Of a stretch of 14,173 nt of DNA, positions 1 to 8,131 are shown piece by piece. Positions within the stretch are counted from its first letter, which is position 1. Every line of letters starts with the position of its first letter. The notes under the pieces were generated by a model. That model was given only the letters and a program-made list of their open reading frames with translations, made no database searches and was not told the DNA's origin. The DNA comes from an uncultured Lachnospiraceae bacterium (GTDB lineage: Bacteria > Bacillota > Clostridia > Lachnospirales > Lachnospiraceae), in assembly GCA_910580005.1 (NCBI GenBank), contig CAJTXH010000071.1, forward strand, positions 111 to 14,283. Direction: 5' to 3'. The position numbers were made by a program, and so were the translations under genes.

Positions 1-1254
1 ACTGCTTTGGCAGCCCTTGCAGCAGCAGCATGGATGGGCGCTGGCTCTGACGCATCAGCAGCAGATATAAGTGCTTTTGTTGATAATTATAGCGGTGATG
101 GATATAAGTTAGTTATTGAGACTGATTCTGATGTGGAAGTTGCAGTTGGCATTGCATCTGTAAGCAAGGGCAATGCTAAGGTTACTGCCTGGGATGTTTA
201 TGATTCTGGGAGTGCCATTGTAGATTTATCTAAGTTAAATGTTACAAAGGATAATTATTTTGCAGTTAAAACTGTTGATATGGATACACCAGCGTTTTAT
301 AAGATTCCTGCTGCTGCAAAGAAAAGTGTAGTAAAATATAATGCAGGAACTGCGAAAATAACTACATTTACAGCAGATGGTACTGATGTTTTAAAAGAAG
401 GTTTCCAGTATAGGACAGTTACTGGTAACTGGACAGATGGTTCAGACCTGAGTATAGCAGATTTCCAGTATCAGGGTGCTACTTTGTATTTAAGAAGGAA
501 TCCAGTTGCACCAGCATCAGATAAGAAAACTGAAGCGCTTAATGATATTACTATCAATAAGAAGAATCCTATTAAGGTAACTGCAACTGTATTAGAAACT
601 CTTCCAACTAAAGAAGTTAAGCTTAATATTGCTAAACAGGCTAAAGGTCCTGCTGTTGCTGTTGATTATGTAAAGGGCACAGTAAAGCTTAAAGCTAATA
701 CAGAATACCGTTTTGTAAATGAAAGTGGAATAGGTAAAGCAGCTAGTAACTCAGCTGTAGCACCAGCTATGGCTGAAACATTTGTAACAAGTGGAGATAA
801 AGGTGTGTTAGAAGTACGTACAGCAGCAACAACAGGTGACAAGAGTAAGTGTGCTTCTAAATGGACACGTGTAGATATTGAAAAGCCAGCTGCTTTAGCT
901 GCTTCAACAAAAGTAGTTAATGCAGATTGTTCAGCAGTGACAACTGAAAAAGCAATTGACTTAGTTACATCAGGTGGTGCGCTTACAGCAAAGTTTAGTG
1001 CAGATAAGAAAACGAAAGCTGCTAATGGTTTGGAACTTACAAATGGTACAAATGTTAATATTGATTACTGTTTCTCAAGTAAGGAACCATCAGCTACTGA
1101 TAAATTTAAGGTTTTGAAAGCTAAGGCTACTAAGGCAGTAACTATTAAGTCTAAAGATGTAAAAGATAATTTATATATCCGTGTATCTGGTGTTAAGGCT
1201 GATAAGAAGTGGGCTGGAAAATGGACATCTTATGGTAAGATTGAAATTAAGTAA
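1..1254 (+). CDS. Secreted multi-repeat protein, unrecognised family, member 1 (5' partial)
   Basis: The reading frame is open from base 1, and 417 residues are visible. Comparison with the two downstream paralogs (which begin M-x-I-x-R-x-x-QGTA) shows that only about nine N-terminal residues lie outside the window. The remaining hydrophobic stretch (ALAALAAAAWMG) and the ASA-A site are the end of a Sec signal peptide. The mature part contains the family motifs in order: TAWDVY, LSKLNVTKDNY, FQYQGATLYLRR, KLNIAKQAKGPAVAVDY, TEYR, LEVRTAA, KCASKWTRV (near visible residue 283), LYIRVSG and KKWAGKW near the C-terminus. These look like three or four divergent beta-sandwich units, each pairing an EYR-like strand with a YIR/LEVR strand. 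There is no LPXTG, SLH, transmembrane or catalytic motif. The protein is rich in Lys, Ala and Thr. It is presumably exported and either released or non-covalently surface-bound. The function is unknown, and an internal TTG start at base 7 is not needed. Confidence 0.85.
   Translation, partial: TALAALAAAAWMGAGSDASAADISAFVDNYSGDGYKLVIETDSDVEVAVGIASVSKGNAKVTAWDVYDSGSAIVDLSKLNVTKDNYFAVKTVDMDTPAFYKIPAAAKKSVVKYNAGTAKITTFTADGTDVLKEGFQYRTVTGNWTDGSDLSIADFQYQGATLYLRRNPVAPASDKKTEALNDITINKKNPIKVTATVLETLPTKEVKLNIAKQAKGPAVAVDYVKGTVKLKANTEYRFVNESGIGKAASNSAVAPAMAETFVTSGDKGVLEVRTAATTGDKSKCASKWTRVDIEKPAALAASTKVVNADCSAVTTEKAIDLVTSGGALTAKFSADKKTKAANGLELTNGTNVNIDYCFSSKEPSATDKFKVLKAKATKAVTIKSKDVKDNLYIRVSGVKADKKWAGKWTSYGKIEIK
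847..872 (+). repeat. Conserved nucleotide block encoding KCASKWTRV, copy 1
   Basis: This 26-base block is identical to 3441-3466 in member 2. The corresponding block in member 3 (4941-4966) differs at three bases, all synonymous or near-synonymous third-position changes. Such identity between genes that are otherwise clearly diverged could reflect gene conversion or strong constraint on the peptide. Confidence 0.7.
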
Positions 1255-1337
1255 TAATTGTATTAAAAACTTTATTTATATGTTATAATTATATTTAGTC
1301 TGAGGCAGTATTTGTCTTGTACTTTATATTAAACTAG

Positions 1338-1368
1338 AAGAGAGGATTGTTAAAACGGTCCTCTCTTT
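1338..1368 (+). terminator. Rho-independent terminator after secreted protein 1
   Basis: The arms AAGAGAGGA (1338-1346) and TCCTCTCTT (1359-1367) are fully complementary. The stem extends inward by two G-U pairs, G-C and A-U to a TAAA loop, and T residues follow. It lies 84 bases after the stop codon of the first gene and separates it from the LRR lipoprotein gene. Confidence 0.8.
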
Positions 1369-1385
1369 ATGCATATATGGATAAT

Positions 1386-1415
1386 TTGTGTATCAAACAT
1401 AAGATAAGATATATT
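1386..1415 (+). promoter_or_regulatory. Candidate sigma-A promoter for the LRR lipoprotein gene
   Basis: TTGTGT (1386-1391) and TATATT (1410-1415) are separated by 18 bases, downstream of the terminator and about 70 bases upstream of the lipoprotein start. The region is very AT-rich, so matches of this quality arise by chance; this is a weak call. Confidence 0.3.
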
Positions 1416-1483
1416 ATTATTAATAGTTATGAAGTTAATAATACAAAAATAGATAAGATAATATAAAAGTGAGGAAAAATTGT

Positions 1484-2416
1484 ATGAAGAAAAGTTATTA
1501 TTATATATGTTTATTAGTATTATGTATAACAAGCCTTGCTGGTTGCGCAAAAGAAGAAAAGGATAAAGATACAGATGCTGTTAAAGTAGTTTATAATATG
1601 GACACTGGCTTTCTTGAAGCTGAAGGTGTAAGTTACCAGATAGATGATAAGAATGCAGCTGTCACAGGACACTGTGATTTAGATATAGAGAATTTAAATA
1701 TTCCAGATAAAATTAATTATGAGAATAAGGATTATCCTGTTACAAAAATTATAAGCAGTGCTTTTGAATCAGATTTAAGTATTGTAAACTTTACAGTGGG
1801 TTCTAATATAGTAGAAATTGAGGATAGTGCATTTTATTCATGTGATACATTAGAAACGGTTGATTTAAATAATTCTGTCCAAAGGATTGGTGCAGACGCT
1901 TTTGGCAGTTGTTATAATTTGAAAGAAGTAAAAGGTGTTGGTGCTTTAGCAAGTATTTCAGAACATGCTTTTAGTAATTGTTATTCCCTTGAATATTTTT
2001 TTGTATCTAAAACTATAGAAAGTATGGGGACAGAAGTATTTTCAGATTGTGAAGCCCTTAAAGAGTGCAAATTAGAAGAGGGGCTGTCATTTATTGGACA
2101 AGGCATGTTTACTAATTGTACTAATCTTACAGATATTAAACTTCCTCAAAGCATAACCACTATTAATGAAGAGGCTTTCTGGGGGTGCAGTTCTATTACA
2201 GATATTGAATTGCCAGAAGATTTAGTGGTAATTGGTGACAGGGCTTTTTATGATACAGAGATTAAAACATTAAAATTACCAGAAGGAATAACAAGCATTA
2301 AATTTGATATGCTTGATGGAATTGCTGATTTAGAAAGTATTACTGTACCATCATCAAAAGAAGATGTGTATAAGGAACAGTTTAAAGAATATGGAATTGA
2401 TATAAAAGTTTATTAA
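1484..2416 (+). CDS. BspA-type leucine-rich-repeat lipoprotein
   Basis: The protein has 310 residues. I chose the ATG at 1484 rather than the in-frame GTG at 1469 because GAGGA (1471-1475) then sits 8 bases upstream, and because it gives a normal lipoprotein signal: MKK, a hydrophobic stretch, then lipobox LAGC with the lipidated Cys at residue 21. After a Lys/Glu/Asp-rich linker and a beta-rich stretch, residues from about 85 onward carry roughly eight leucine-rich repeats of about 23 residues. They have the Treponema/BspA (LRR_5) pattern: I-x-x-I-x-x-x-AF-x-x-C-x-x-L-x-x-V-x-L. The final repeat degenerates into DLESITVPSS. Such proteins are exposed on the outer face of the membrane and act in binding or adhesion; the ligand cannot be told from sequence. 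The gene sits alone between a terminator and a hairpin, among three unrelated secreted-protein genes, suggesting a surface-protein locus. Confidence 0.9.
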   Translation: MKKSYYYICLLVLCITSLAGCAKEEKDKDTDAVKVVYNMDTGFLEAEGVSYQIDDKNAAVTGHCDLDIENLNIPDKINYENKDYPVTKIISSAFESDLSIVNFTVGSNIVEIEDSAFYSCDTLETVDLNNSVQRIGADAFGSCYNLKEVKGVGALASISEHAFSNCYSLEYFFVSKTIESMGTEVFSDCEALKECKLEEGLSFIGQGMFTNCTNLTDIKLPQSITTINEEAFWGCSSITDIELPEDLVVIGDRAFYDTEIKTLKLPEGITSIKFDMLDGIADLESITVPSSKEDVYKEQFKEYGIDIKVY

Positions 2417-2425
2417 ATATTCAGC

Positions 2426-2455
2426 CGGCTATTTACATTTTATGTAAATATGCCG
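2426..2455 (+). terminator. Long hairpin after the LRR gene, possible terminator
   Basis: CGGCT-ATTTACAT pairs with ATGTAAAT-A-GCCG around a TTT loop, with one bulged T (2451), giving a stem of about 13 pairs starting 9 bases after the stop codon. The downstream bases are A/T mixed (AAAATATATT) rather than a run of T, so termination may be weak. It could instead protect the 3' end or allow read-through into the next gene. Confidence 0.45.
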
Positions 2456-2507
2456 AAAATATATTATAGAAATTTTATAGTATTTTAAAGTTGAAGGGGG
2501 TAATGTT

Positions 2508-3866
2508 ATGAATATTAAAAGGGTATTCCAAGGAACTGCCTTAACAGCCTTTGCTGCAATAGCATGGTTTGGTGATGGCTCTGCTAACGCATCAGCGTCT
2601 GTTAGTATACAGGATGTTGTATTTGATGAAGAAGATATAAGCCTGGAAGTACAATTTAGTGATACAGAGCTTATGGCTGGAATAGCAAATGTGGATAAGA
2701 AAAGAAAGGCTAAAGTAACAGCATGGGATGTATATGAGCCAGCAGATGGAAGCAATAAAGGCCAGGCAAAAATTGATTTATCAAAATTTAATGTTACTAA
2801 AGATAATTATATTGCAATTATGACAAATGATATGACAATACCACTATATATAAAAGTGGCGGCTGCTGCTAAGAAGAATAGTATAACATTTCTTAACAGT
2901 ACAGCCAGAATAAGTGAATTTAAGGCAGATGGAAAGAGTATTCAGGAAATAGATTACAGGAGGGCAACAGATGCCTGGGGAGCAAGCGGTAAGATATCAG
3001 AATTGGATTTTTCTGAATACCAGTACCAGGGTGCTGCATTATATGTAAGAAAGAAAGGAATAAATGAATTGTCTTCTGCTGCTGGTGATTATGAAAAGAT
3101 TAAAAATGGACAGGTAAGTGTTATTCCTGTTGGTGGTACAAAGGAAGTTTCTGCAGATGTATATAATATAGGAAGCCTTCCAGGCAAGGAAACTAAGCTT
3201 AATATTGCTAAACAAGCAAATGGTCCTTCTGTTTCTGTGGATTATAAAAAAGGTACAGTAACTATTAATAAAAGTTTGGAATACCGTGTTATTAAAGAGT
3301 CAGGGACTACTACATATAATGCGGTAGGTTCAAAAGAGGTTAAAGCTGTTGCAGGGCTTCTGGAAGCAACAGAAACTGCGCCAAAAGCAGATACAGCAAT
3401 ATTAGAAGTGCGTAAAGCAGCCGCAACAAATGGGAAAGGCAAGTGTGCTTCTAAATGGACACGTGTTAAAATAGAAAATCCAAAGGAGCTGTTACTTGAT
3501 TCCAGTACAAAGGATATAAAAGATGCAACAATTGAACAGCCTGTTATTATTTCAACATCTGCTGGCGCTATTATGGAGGCAGGTTATAAACTTAATAACA
3601 AGCAGACAGAGGTTACAAACCTTGTTCTTACAAATAAGTGTGAAGATAATTATGAGTATTATTTAGGCAGTTCAGTCCCAGCAGCAGGTGATAAAGCTAT
3701 AAAGCCAATTAGAAAAGGTAAGACTATTAATATTAAAAAGGGAGATGTTAGTGGAAAGAATATATATATCCGTTTAGCAGGTGATAAGAAAAGTAAACGG
3801 TGGGCAGGGGCATGGAAACAGATTGGAACTAATATTACAATTCCAAGTGTTGCAGCTTCTAAGTAA
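2508..3866 (+). CDS. Secreted multi-repeat protein, unrecognised family, member 2
   Basis: The protein has 452 residues. The start is set by a strong GAAGGGGG site 7 bases upstream. The signal peptide has a basic start (MNIKR), a hydrophobic core (ALTAFAAIAWFG, 11-22) and an AxA cleavage site near residues 28-30 (ANASA). Family motifs: TAWDVY (71-76), LSKFNVTKDNY (91-101), YQYQGAALYVRK (171-182), LNIAKQANGP (231-240), VDYKKGT (244-250), EYR (258-260), LEVRKAA (299-305), KCASKWTRV (312-320), IYIRLAG (419-425), RWAGAW (431-436). The stretch between EYR and LEVR is a variable loop, longer than in member 1. No anchor, enzyme motif or known domain is recognised. The units resemble the EYS...W...YYVR...AS type of beta-sandwich repeat seen in Firmicutes surface proteins; that is an impression, not a match. 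It is 54 bases upstream of member 3 with no terminator between, so the two are likely co-transcribed. Confidence 0.88.
   Translation: MNIKRVFQGTALTAFAAIAWFGDGSANASASVSIQDVVFDEEDISLEVQFSDTELMAGIANVDKKRKAKVTAWDVYEPADGSNKGQAKIDLSKFNVTKDNYIAIMTNDMTIPLYIKVAAAAKKNSITFLNSTARISEFKADGKSIQEIDYRRATDAWGASGKISELDFSEYQYQGAALYVRKKGINELSSAAGDYEKIKNGQVSVIPVGGTKEVSADVYNIGSLPGKETKLNIAKQANGPSVSVDYKKGTVTINKSLEYRVIKESGTTTYNAVGSKEVKAVAGLLEATETAPKADTAILEVRKAAATNGKGKCASKWTRVKIENPKELLLDSSTKDIKDATIEQPVIISTSAGAIMEAGYKLNNKQTEVTNLVLTNKCEDNYEYYLGSSVPAAGDKAIKPIRKGKTINIKKGDVSGKNIYIRLAGDKKSKRWAGAWKQIGTNITIPSVAASK
3441..3466 (+). repeat. Conserved nucleotide block encoding KCASKWTRV, copy 2
   Basis: Identical over 26 bases to 847-872. 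A second shared block, 20 identical bases encoding KLNIAK, occurs at 619-638 and 3195-3214. Confidence 0.7.
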
Positions 3867-3920
3867 TAGTCTTGGTACAGATATATTGTTTGTTAAAAGT
3901 TAGTTAAAGGGGGTAATATT

Positions 3921-5411
3921 ATGAGGATAGGAAGATTATTACAGGGAACTGCAGTTATTGCATTGTCTGTCCTGGCATGGGCTGGTATGGGTTCTGTTAA
4001 TACATCAGCGAGCATTGATATAAGTAATGTAGAAGTTAATACATCAGCACAGCAGATTGTTGTAACACCAGGTACAGGAAATAAAGAAGTTTTATTTAGT
4101 GTGGCTAAAAAGGGGACTAAATCAGGCAAGACAACATTTAAAATGTCTGCATGGGATGTACATGATGTAAATGGCAGTGATGGTATTACAATGGATTTGT
4201 CTAAATTAAATGCAACTAAGGAAAATTTTATTGCTGTAATGACAGGGGATATGGATAAACCATTTATTATTAAAATTCCAGCATCAGATAAAGTTAATGT
4301 ATTAACATATAATGCCGAGAAACATGAACTTGAATTTAAGGCTGGGGATAGCAAAAGAAATGCTGTAGCAGCAACTTATTTTGAGTACAGGACTCCAAGT
4401 GGCAAATGGTCAGAAAAACAGAAATTAGAAAATGGTGTTATTAAAAATATTTTTGAAGAATACCAGTACCAGGGGGCATCATTGTATGTGAGGACTTGTA
4501 ATGTAGATTCAACACTTGTAGCTGATTCTTATTATTCTAATGTATATGATGCAAGCAATCTTAATAATAAGCTTGATGTATATGCTGCAGGTAAACTTCC
4601 AGGTAAAATATCAAAATTTAATATTGCTAAACAGGCAAATGGGCCTGCTGTCTCTGTACAGTATACAGCAGGGACTTTAACACTTCCAAAAGCTGCTGAA
4701 TACCGTGTGCTTATAAAAGGACAGGATAATTCATATAATTTTAAAGAATTTGATGCCGCAAAAGATGGGCAGGCAACTGGACAGGAAAAAATTGTACTGA
4801 CAGATGCTACAAAGGCTACAAAAGGTGTCAGAATAGATACGATGCTTGGAACAACAGATAATCCTGCAACATCAGGTGCAGCAGGAATATTGGAAGTCCG
4901 TACTAAGGCAAAAGAAAATAATTCTTCACCTAACAGGGCCAAGTGTGCATCAAAGTGGACACGTGTAAATTTAGAGATTACAGCACCTCTTACTGATGAA
5001 GAACTTGGTGGAGATACTATTATAGCAACAGCATGTGCAATAGGTGAAGCAGCAAGTGGAGGCGCTGGTATTGCAAATGCTGTAGTAATTAAGGATGGTA
5101 AAAAAGTAGTATCAGTACAGTATGGAGATTCATCGGGAACAGATGGAACATGGAAAGGTACAATCAGGTTTACTAATATAGGTGATGATGACTACCAGAT
5201 TATAGCTTCAAAAGAAGAGGTTACAGATATTACAAATTTAGGCAGCGGAGCTAAAACATTAGCAGCAGGAAACTCCTCAACTAAAATAGTTAATTTAACT
5301 AATGTAGAGGATGGAAGTTATATTTATATCCGCAAAGCTGGAAACCAAAGTAAGAAAAAGTGGGCTGGTGTATACAGATTATTTGGAAGGGCTGATATTC
5401 CTAAGAAATAA
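3921..5411 (+). CDS. Secreted multi-repeat protein, unrecognised family, member 3
   Basis: The protein has 496 residues, the longest of the three paralogs. An AAAGGGGG ribosome site lies 7 bases before the ATG and is nearly identical to that of member 2. The signal peptide is MRIGR plus AVIALSVLAWAGMG, with cleavage near VNTSA-S (residue 30). Conserved motifs are AWDV, LSKLNATKENF, EEYQYQGASLYVR (near 180-190), FNIAKQANGPAVSV, AEYRV, ILEVRTKA, KCASKWTRV (341-349), YIYIRKAG (467-474) and KKWAG (479-483). The extra length sits mainly in the loop between EYR and LEVR (about 60 residues here, about 30 in member 1) and in a Gly/Ser/Asp-rich insert before the last unit. No cell-wall sorting signal is visible. 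It is the last gene of its transcription unit, since a strong terminator follows. Function unknown. Confidence 0.88.
   Translation: MRIGRLLQGTAVIALSVLAWAGMGSVNTSASIDISNVEVNTSAQQIVVTPGTGNKEVLFSVAKKGTKSGKTTFKMSAWDVHDVNGSDGITMDLSKLNATKENFIAVMTGDMDKPFIIKIPASDKVNVLTYNAEKHELEFKAGDSKRNAVAATYFEYRTPSGKWSEKQKLENGVIKNIFEEYQYQGASLYVRTCNVDSTLVADSYYSNVYDASNLNNKLDVYAAGKLPGKISKFNIAKQANGPAVSVQYTAGTLTLPKAAEYRVLIKGQDNSYNFKEFDAAKDGQATGQEKIVLTDATKATKGVRIDTMLGTTDNPATSGAAGILEVRTKAKENNSSPNRAKCASKWTRVNLEITAPLTDEELGGDTIIATACAIGEAASGGAGIANAVVIKDGKKVVSVQYGDSSGTDGTWKGTIRFTNIGDDDYQIIASKEEVTDITNLGSGAKTLAAGNSSTKIVNLTNVEDGSYIYIRKAGNQSKKKWAGVYRLFGRADIPKK
4941..4966 (+). repeat. Conserved nucleotide block encoding KCASKWTRV, copy 3
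   Basis: Same peptide as the two other copies, with three base differences from them. It marks member 3 as the more diverged paralog at this block. Confidence 0.6.
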
Positions 5412-5491
5412 TATTTTTTACCAGTAATATATATTATCAATAACATAACAATATAGTATAGTTATATAGCAGATAGTAACAAAAGTTATTT

Positions 5492-5518
5492 AAGGCAAAG
5501 CATGGCTTTGCCTTTTTT
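5492..5518 (+). terminator. Rho-independent terminator after secreted protein 3
   Basis: AAGGCAAAG (5492-5500) and CTTTGCCTT (5506-5514) form a 9-pair stem with a CATGG loop, followed by TTTT. It lies 80 bases after the stop codon and ends the surface-protein transcription unit ahead of the convergent permease gene. Confidence 0.85.
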
Positions 5519-5521
5519 AAG

Positions 5522-5605
5522 TTTGCGCACCATGGGAGCGCACTAACGGGTGAAAGTCCCGGACACGCCCTGGTAGTGGGAAGTGTATATCCAAGAGCAA
5601 TCAAA
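5522..5605 (+). mobile_element. Possible 5' fragment of a group II intron
   Basis: Directly after the terminator there is a GC-richer stretch unlike its surroundings. TGCGC (5525-5529) pairs with GCGCA (5538-5542), followed by CTAACGGGTGAAAGTCCCGG, which contains the GGG-TGAAAGT-CCC hairpin, then a CACGCCCTGGTAGTGGGAA segment. A GTGCG-like start followed by a short GGGTGAAAGTCCC hairpin is typical of domain I at the 5' end of bacterial group II introns. No reverse transcriptase gene and no domain V are present before the permease gene, so if real it is a truncated remnant. The rest of 5412-5803 is AT-rich with no gene that I can support. Confidence 0.35.
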
Positions 5606-5751
5606 TATCTTATTATACCCTTCCAAAGAATCAGCGGATATTTCATTAATAATCTTTATTTGCACTATGTTTTCGTAGTAACTATTCAAAAATTACTTGT
5701 GACAAGCATTTGTTATGGGCAATTAACAGTTTAGTTTTCAACAAGTTATGT

Positions 5752-5768
5752 AAAAACGCCTCTTAGGC
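5752..5768 (-). terminator. Weak candidate terminator for the permease gene
   Basis: Read on the - strand, GCCT-AAG-AGGC is followed by GTTTTTA, about 35 bases after the permease stop codon. The stem is only four pairs plus a possible G-U, so the call rests mostly on position and the T run. Confidence 0.3.
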
Positions 5769-5803
5769 AACGGTTACATCGCAGTTTACATCTGTTATTC
5801 CAT

Positions 5804-8131
5804 TTATAAATCATTTATTGTATCTGTTACCGCCATGTTGCAAATCCGTTTTGCTGGAGCATAAACCGCCATTATGCAGGAAATTATAACCAAAATCAAT
5901 ATAATCATAATCGGAATAATAGGAATTTCCCATATTCCACCGAAATGAGCAATAATCACCTTCCTATAAATCAGATAATGGAGCAGTAATCCGGATACAA
6001 TCCCAACAACTGTACCAACGGCAGCGTATGTAGCCGCCTCAGCTGCTATCATTTTTGTTACCTGGAGGCTTTCCATGCCAACAGCACGCATTGCACCATA
6101 CTGCCTGATTCTTGCGGATACACTCATAGAAATACTATTCATAATGTTCAATATGGTTATAAGAGAAATAATCGCCAGAAAACCGTATGATGCAATCCTG
6201 ACTACCCAATAGCTGCTATAGACATCACTATTTTGTTCCCTGTTGTCTGTAAATAAATAACCGCCTGTTATATCACGAATCTTATTTACTGCCATATTGG
6301 ATGCATCTTTTCCTAACATTATACCTATTATTGTATAGTTCTGTTCTCCAGTAATGCGCATATACGTTTCTTCCGGGCATACCACTGTCATTGCTCCGCT
6401 GACGCTTCCCACTCCCTCGGAAACGATACAAGCAATTTCAAGTTCTTCTTCCCCAATTTTTATTTTATCTCCAATATTAAGCCGGTCATCCTGATCATAG
6501 ACTGCCAGTGCATAACCGGAATCCCCATAGATCTTTGACAAGTCACCACTTATAACGGACTTTTTAAAGCTGTCAAGCAAGAACTTATTATAAGAAAACA
6601 GATCAATTACCCCCACACTTTGATTAATCTCAACAGGATATGACGCATGAATGGTTATTCCAAAAACAGATTCCACTCCGGATATTTCTGAAATTTCTTT
6701 TGCCAGACTCCTGCTTATGGAGCTTGTTTCATCCTCACTGCTAATTGTAATATCCGGCGTAAATTTACCTACGGATGGAAGCAGCTTATGCACAAGGGTA
6801 AGGCAGGCAGCAAATGCCAAAAACAAAACAATTGTAAGAGCAAATGAACCTGTCATGAGAAACAAATTTTTCTTTGCCTCGGTTGCATGATGAATACCCA
6901 ATGAAGTTTCTACTTTGAAAAGTCTTGTCTTTGCTGCACGTTTGATATACTTCAATTCCTTTGTATTGCCAGATACTGCCACTATCGGTGAAACCCTTGC
7001 CGCCTGTTTTGCAGGTGAATGAGCTGCAATAAATACTGTAATGACACCGATGGCGGCCCCAGAGAAAATGCCGGCTACGCTTACCGCAAAAAGCGGCATA
7101 TCCACCCATTCGCCTTTCACAAAAAATCTCAAGACCGCACACAATATCCAACAGGTCACCGTTCCCAATACACAGCCAATCGGGATTGCCGTTTTACACC
7201 AATTCAAAGCTTCAAGTCTTACAAACCTTATAATCTGCTGTCTGCTTGCACCAATGCACCGCATCATACCAAAAAAACCCGCCCGCTGTGCCACGTTGCT
7301 GTTCATACAGCTTGAAATCATAAAGACACTCGAAATTAGTATGATGATGAAACATACACCTGCCAGTAGATAAATCTGATTCATGCTTTTATTGCTGCTT
7401 GCACCCAATGTGCTTAATACACCCTTGTTTTCCTCTATGTTTCTGGCATTTAGATTGTATTGTTGTTTAATATCCGCAATCGTTTTTTTCAGTCTGCTTT
7501 CTTTTCTGAAACGGATAAAGAACCGGGCGGCAGGCTTCACTCCATTCAAGCTGCAAATTTCACCAAAAGAATCATTATTCAAATACAAGCAGATTCCATC
7601 AATAATGTCATTAAACTTAGTATCATCCTCATAAAATCCAGAAACAGTATAGTCAAAATCCCCCACAGGAGTATTTAAAGTAATGTTATCCCCAATTTCT
7701 ATGCCCAAAAGTTCTTTTGCATCAGCACTAAGGGCGGCCTCTTTTTCACTCTGTGGATAAAAACCTTCTGTTGGATAATTCATAATATTTTTGGTATACG
7801 TTTCCTCAGCACCGTATAGAGCAACATTTTTTTCATTTATATAATAACCCTGGTCCGCATCCTGGTTTATTTCACTATACCAGGAGGAGAATGCAACATT
7901 GGGATCTTTCCTGATTTGTTCAGCATAATCCTCTGATATGTTTTGAAGTGCAATATGCCAATCTCCATGTTTTCGGCGCATTGTCTCAGTTTCTCCTTTC
8001 ATCCACATCTCTGCTATAGAGAAGATAGATGTCACCAGAAACACCGCCATAATGATACAAATACGGGTCATGCGGCTTTGGCGTTTGTGAACGCGTGCAG
8101 AAATTGGCACAAGGCTTAAATAGCTTTTCAT
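5804..8131 (-). CDS. FtsX/MacB-type ABC transporter permease
   Basis: The protein has 775 residues. The ATG at 8131 is preferred over an in-frame GTG three codons upstream because GGGGAGG then lies 8 bases upstream. It has the two-module layout of large Firmicutes FtsX-family permeases. TM1 is near residues 22-42 and is followed by an extracytoplasmic domain (about 45-245). TM2-4 lie near 252-275, 312-338 and 346-371, with the family signature FGMMRCIGASRQQ. TM5 near 424-447 is followed by a second extracytoplasmic domain. Three final helices carry YGAMRAVGMESLQV. The HSPAKQAARVSP motif (371-382) closes the first FtsX domain. Such permeases need a separate ATPase and typically act in export of, or defence against, peptides or lipids at the membrane. 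Here the adjacent ATPase gene is a relic, as is a histidine kinase further upstream. The permease itself has no visible stop or frameshift, so it may be recently orphaned or use an ATPase encoded elsewhere. Confidence 0.9.
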   Translation of the reverse strand: MKSYLSLVPISARVHKRQSRMTRICIIMAVFLVTSIFSIAEMWMKGETETMRRKHGDWHIALQNISEDYAEQIRKDPNVAFSSWYSEINQDADQGYYINEKNVALYGAEETYTKNIMNYPTEGFYPQSEKEAALSADAKELLGIEIGDNITLNTPVGDFDYTVSGFYEDDTKFNDIIDGICLYLNNDSFGEICSLNGVKPAARFFIRFRKESRLKKTIADIKQQYNLNARNIEENKGVLSTLGASSNKSMNQIYLLAGVCFIIILISSVFMISSCMNSNVAQRAGFFGMMRCIGASRQQIIRFVRLEALNWCKTAIPIGCVLGTVTCWILCAVLRFFVKGEWVDMPLFAVSVAGIFSGAAIGVITVFIAAHSPAKQAARVSPIVAVSGNTKELKYIKRAAKTRLFKVETSLGIHHATEAKKNLFLMTGSFALTIVLFLAFAACLTLVHKLLPSVGKFTPDITISSEDETSSISRSLAKEISEISGVESVFGITIHASYPVEINQSVGVIDLFSYNKFLLDSFKKSVISGDLSKIYGDSGYALAVYDQDDRLNIGDKIKIGEEELEIACIVSEGVGSVSGAMTVVCPEETYMRITGEQNYTIIGIMLGKDASNMAVNKIRDITGGYLFTDNREQNSDVYSSYWVVRIASYGFLAIISLITILNIMNSISMSVSARIRQYGAMRAVGMESLQVTKMIAAEAATYAAVGTVVGIVSGLLLHYLIYRKVIIAHFGGIWEIPIIPIMIILILVIISCIMAVYAPAKRICNMAVTDTINDL

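Noticed and set aside
2429..2755. Open frame on the - strand opposite the start of secreted protein 2, with similar frames opposite proteins 2 and 3 (3242-3442, 3893-4354, 4532-4942)
   Set aside because: They lie antisense to well-supported genes, have no ribosome site, and arise from the Ala/Lys-rich codon pattern of the + strand genes.
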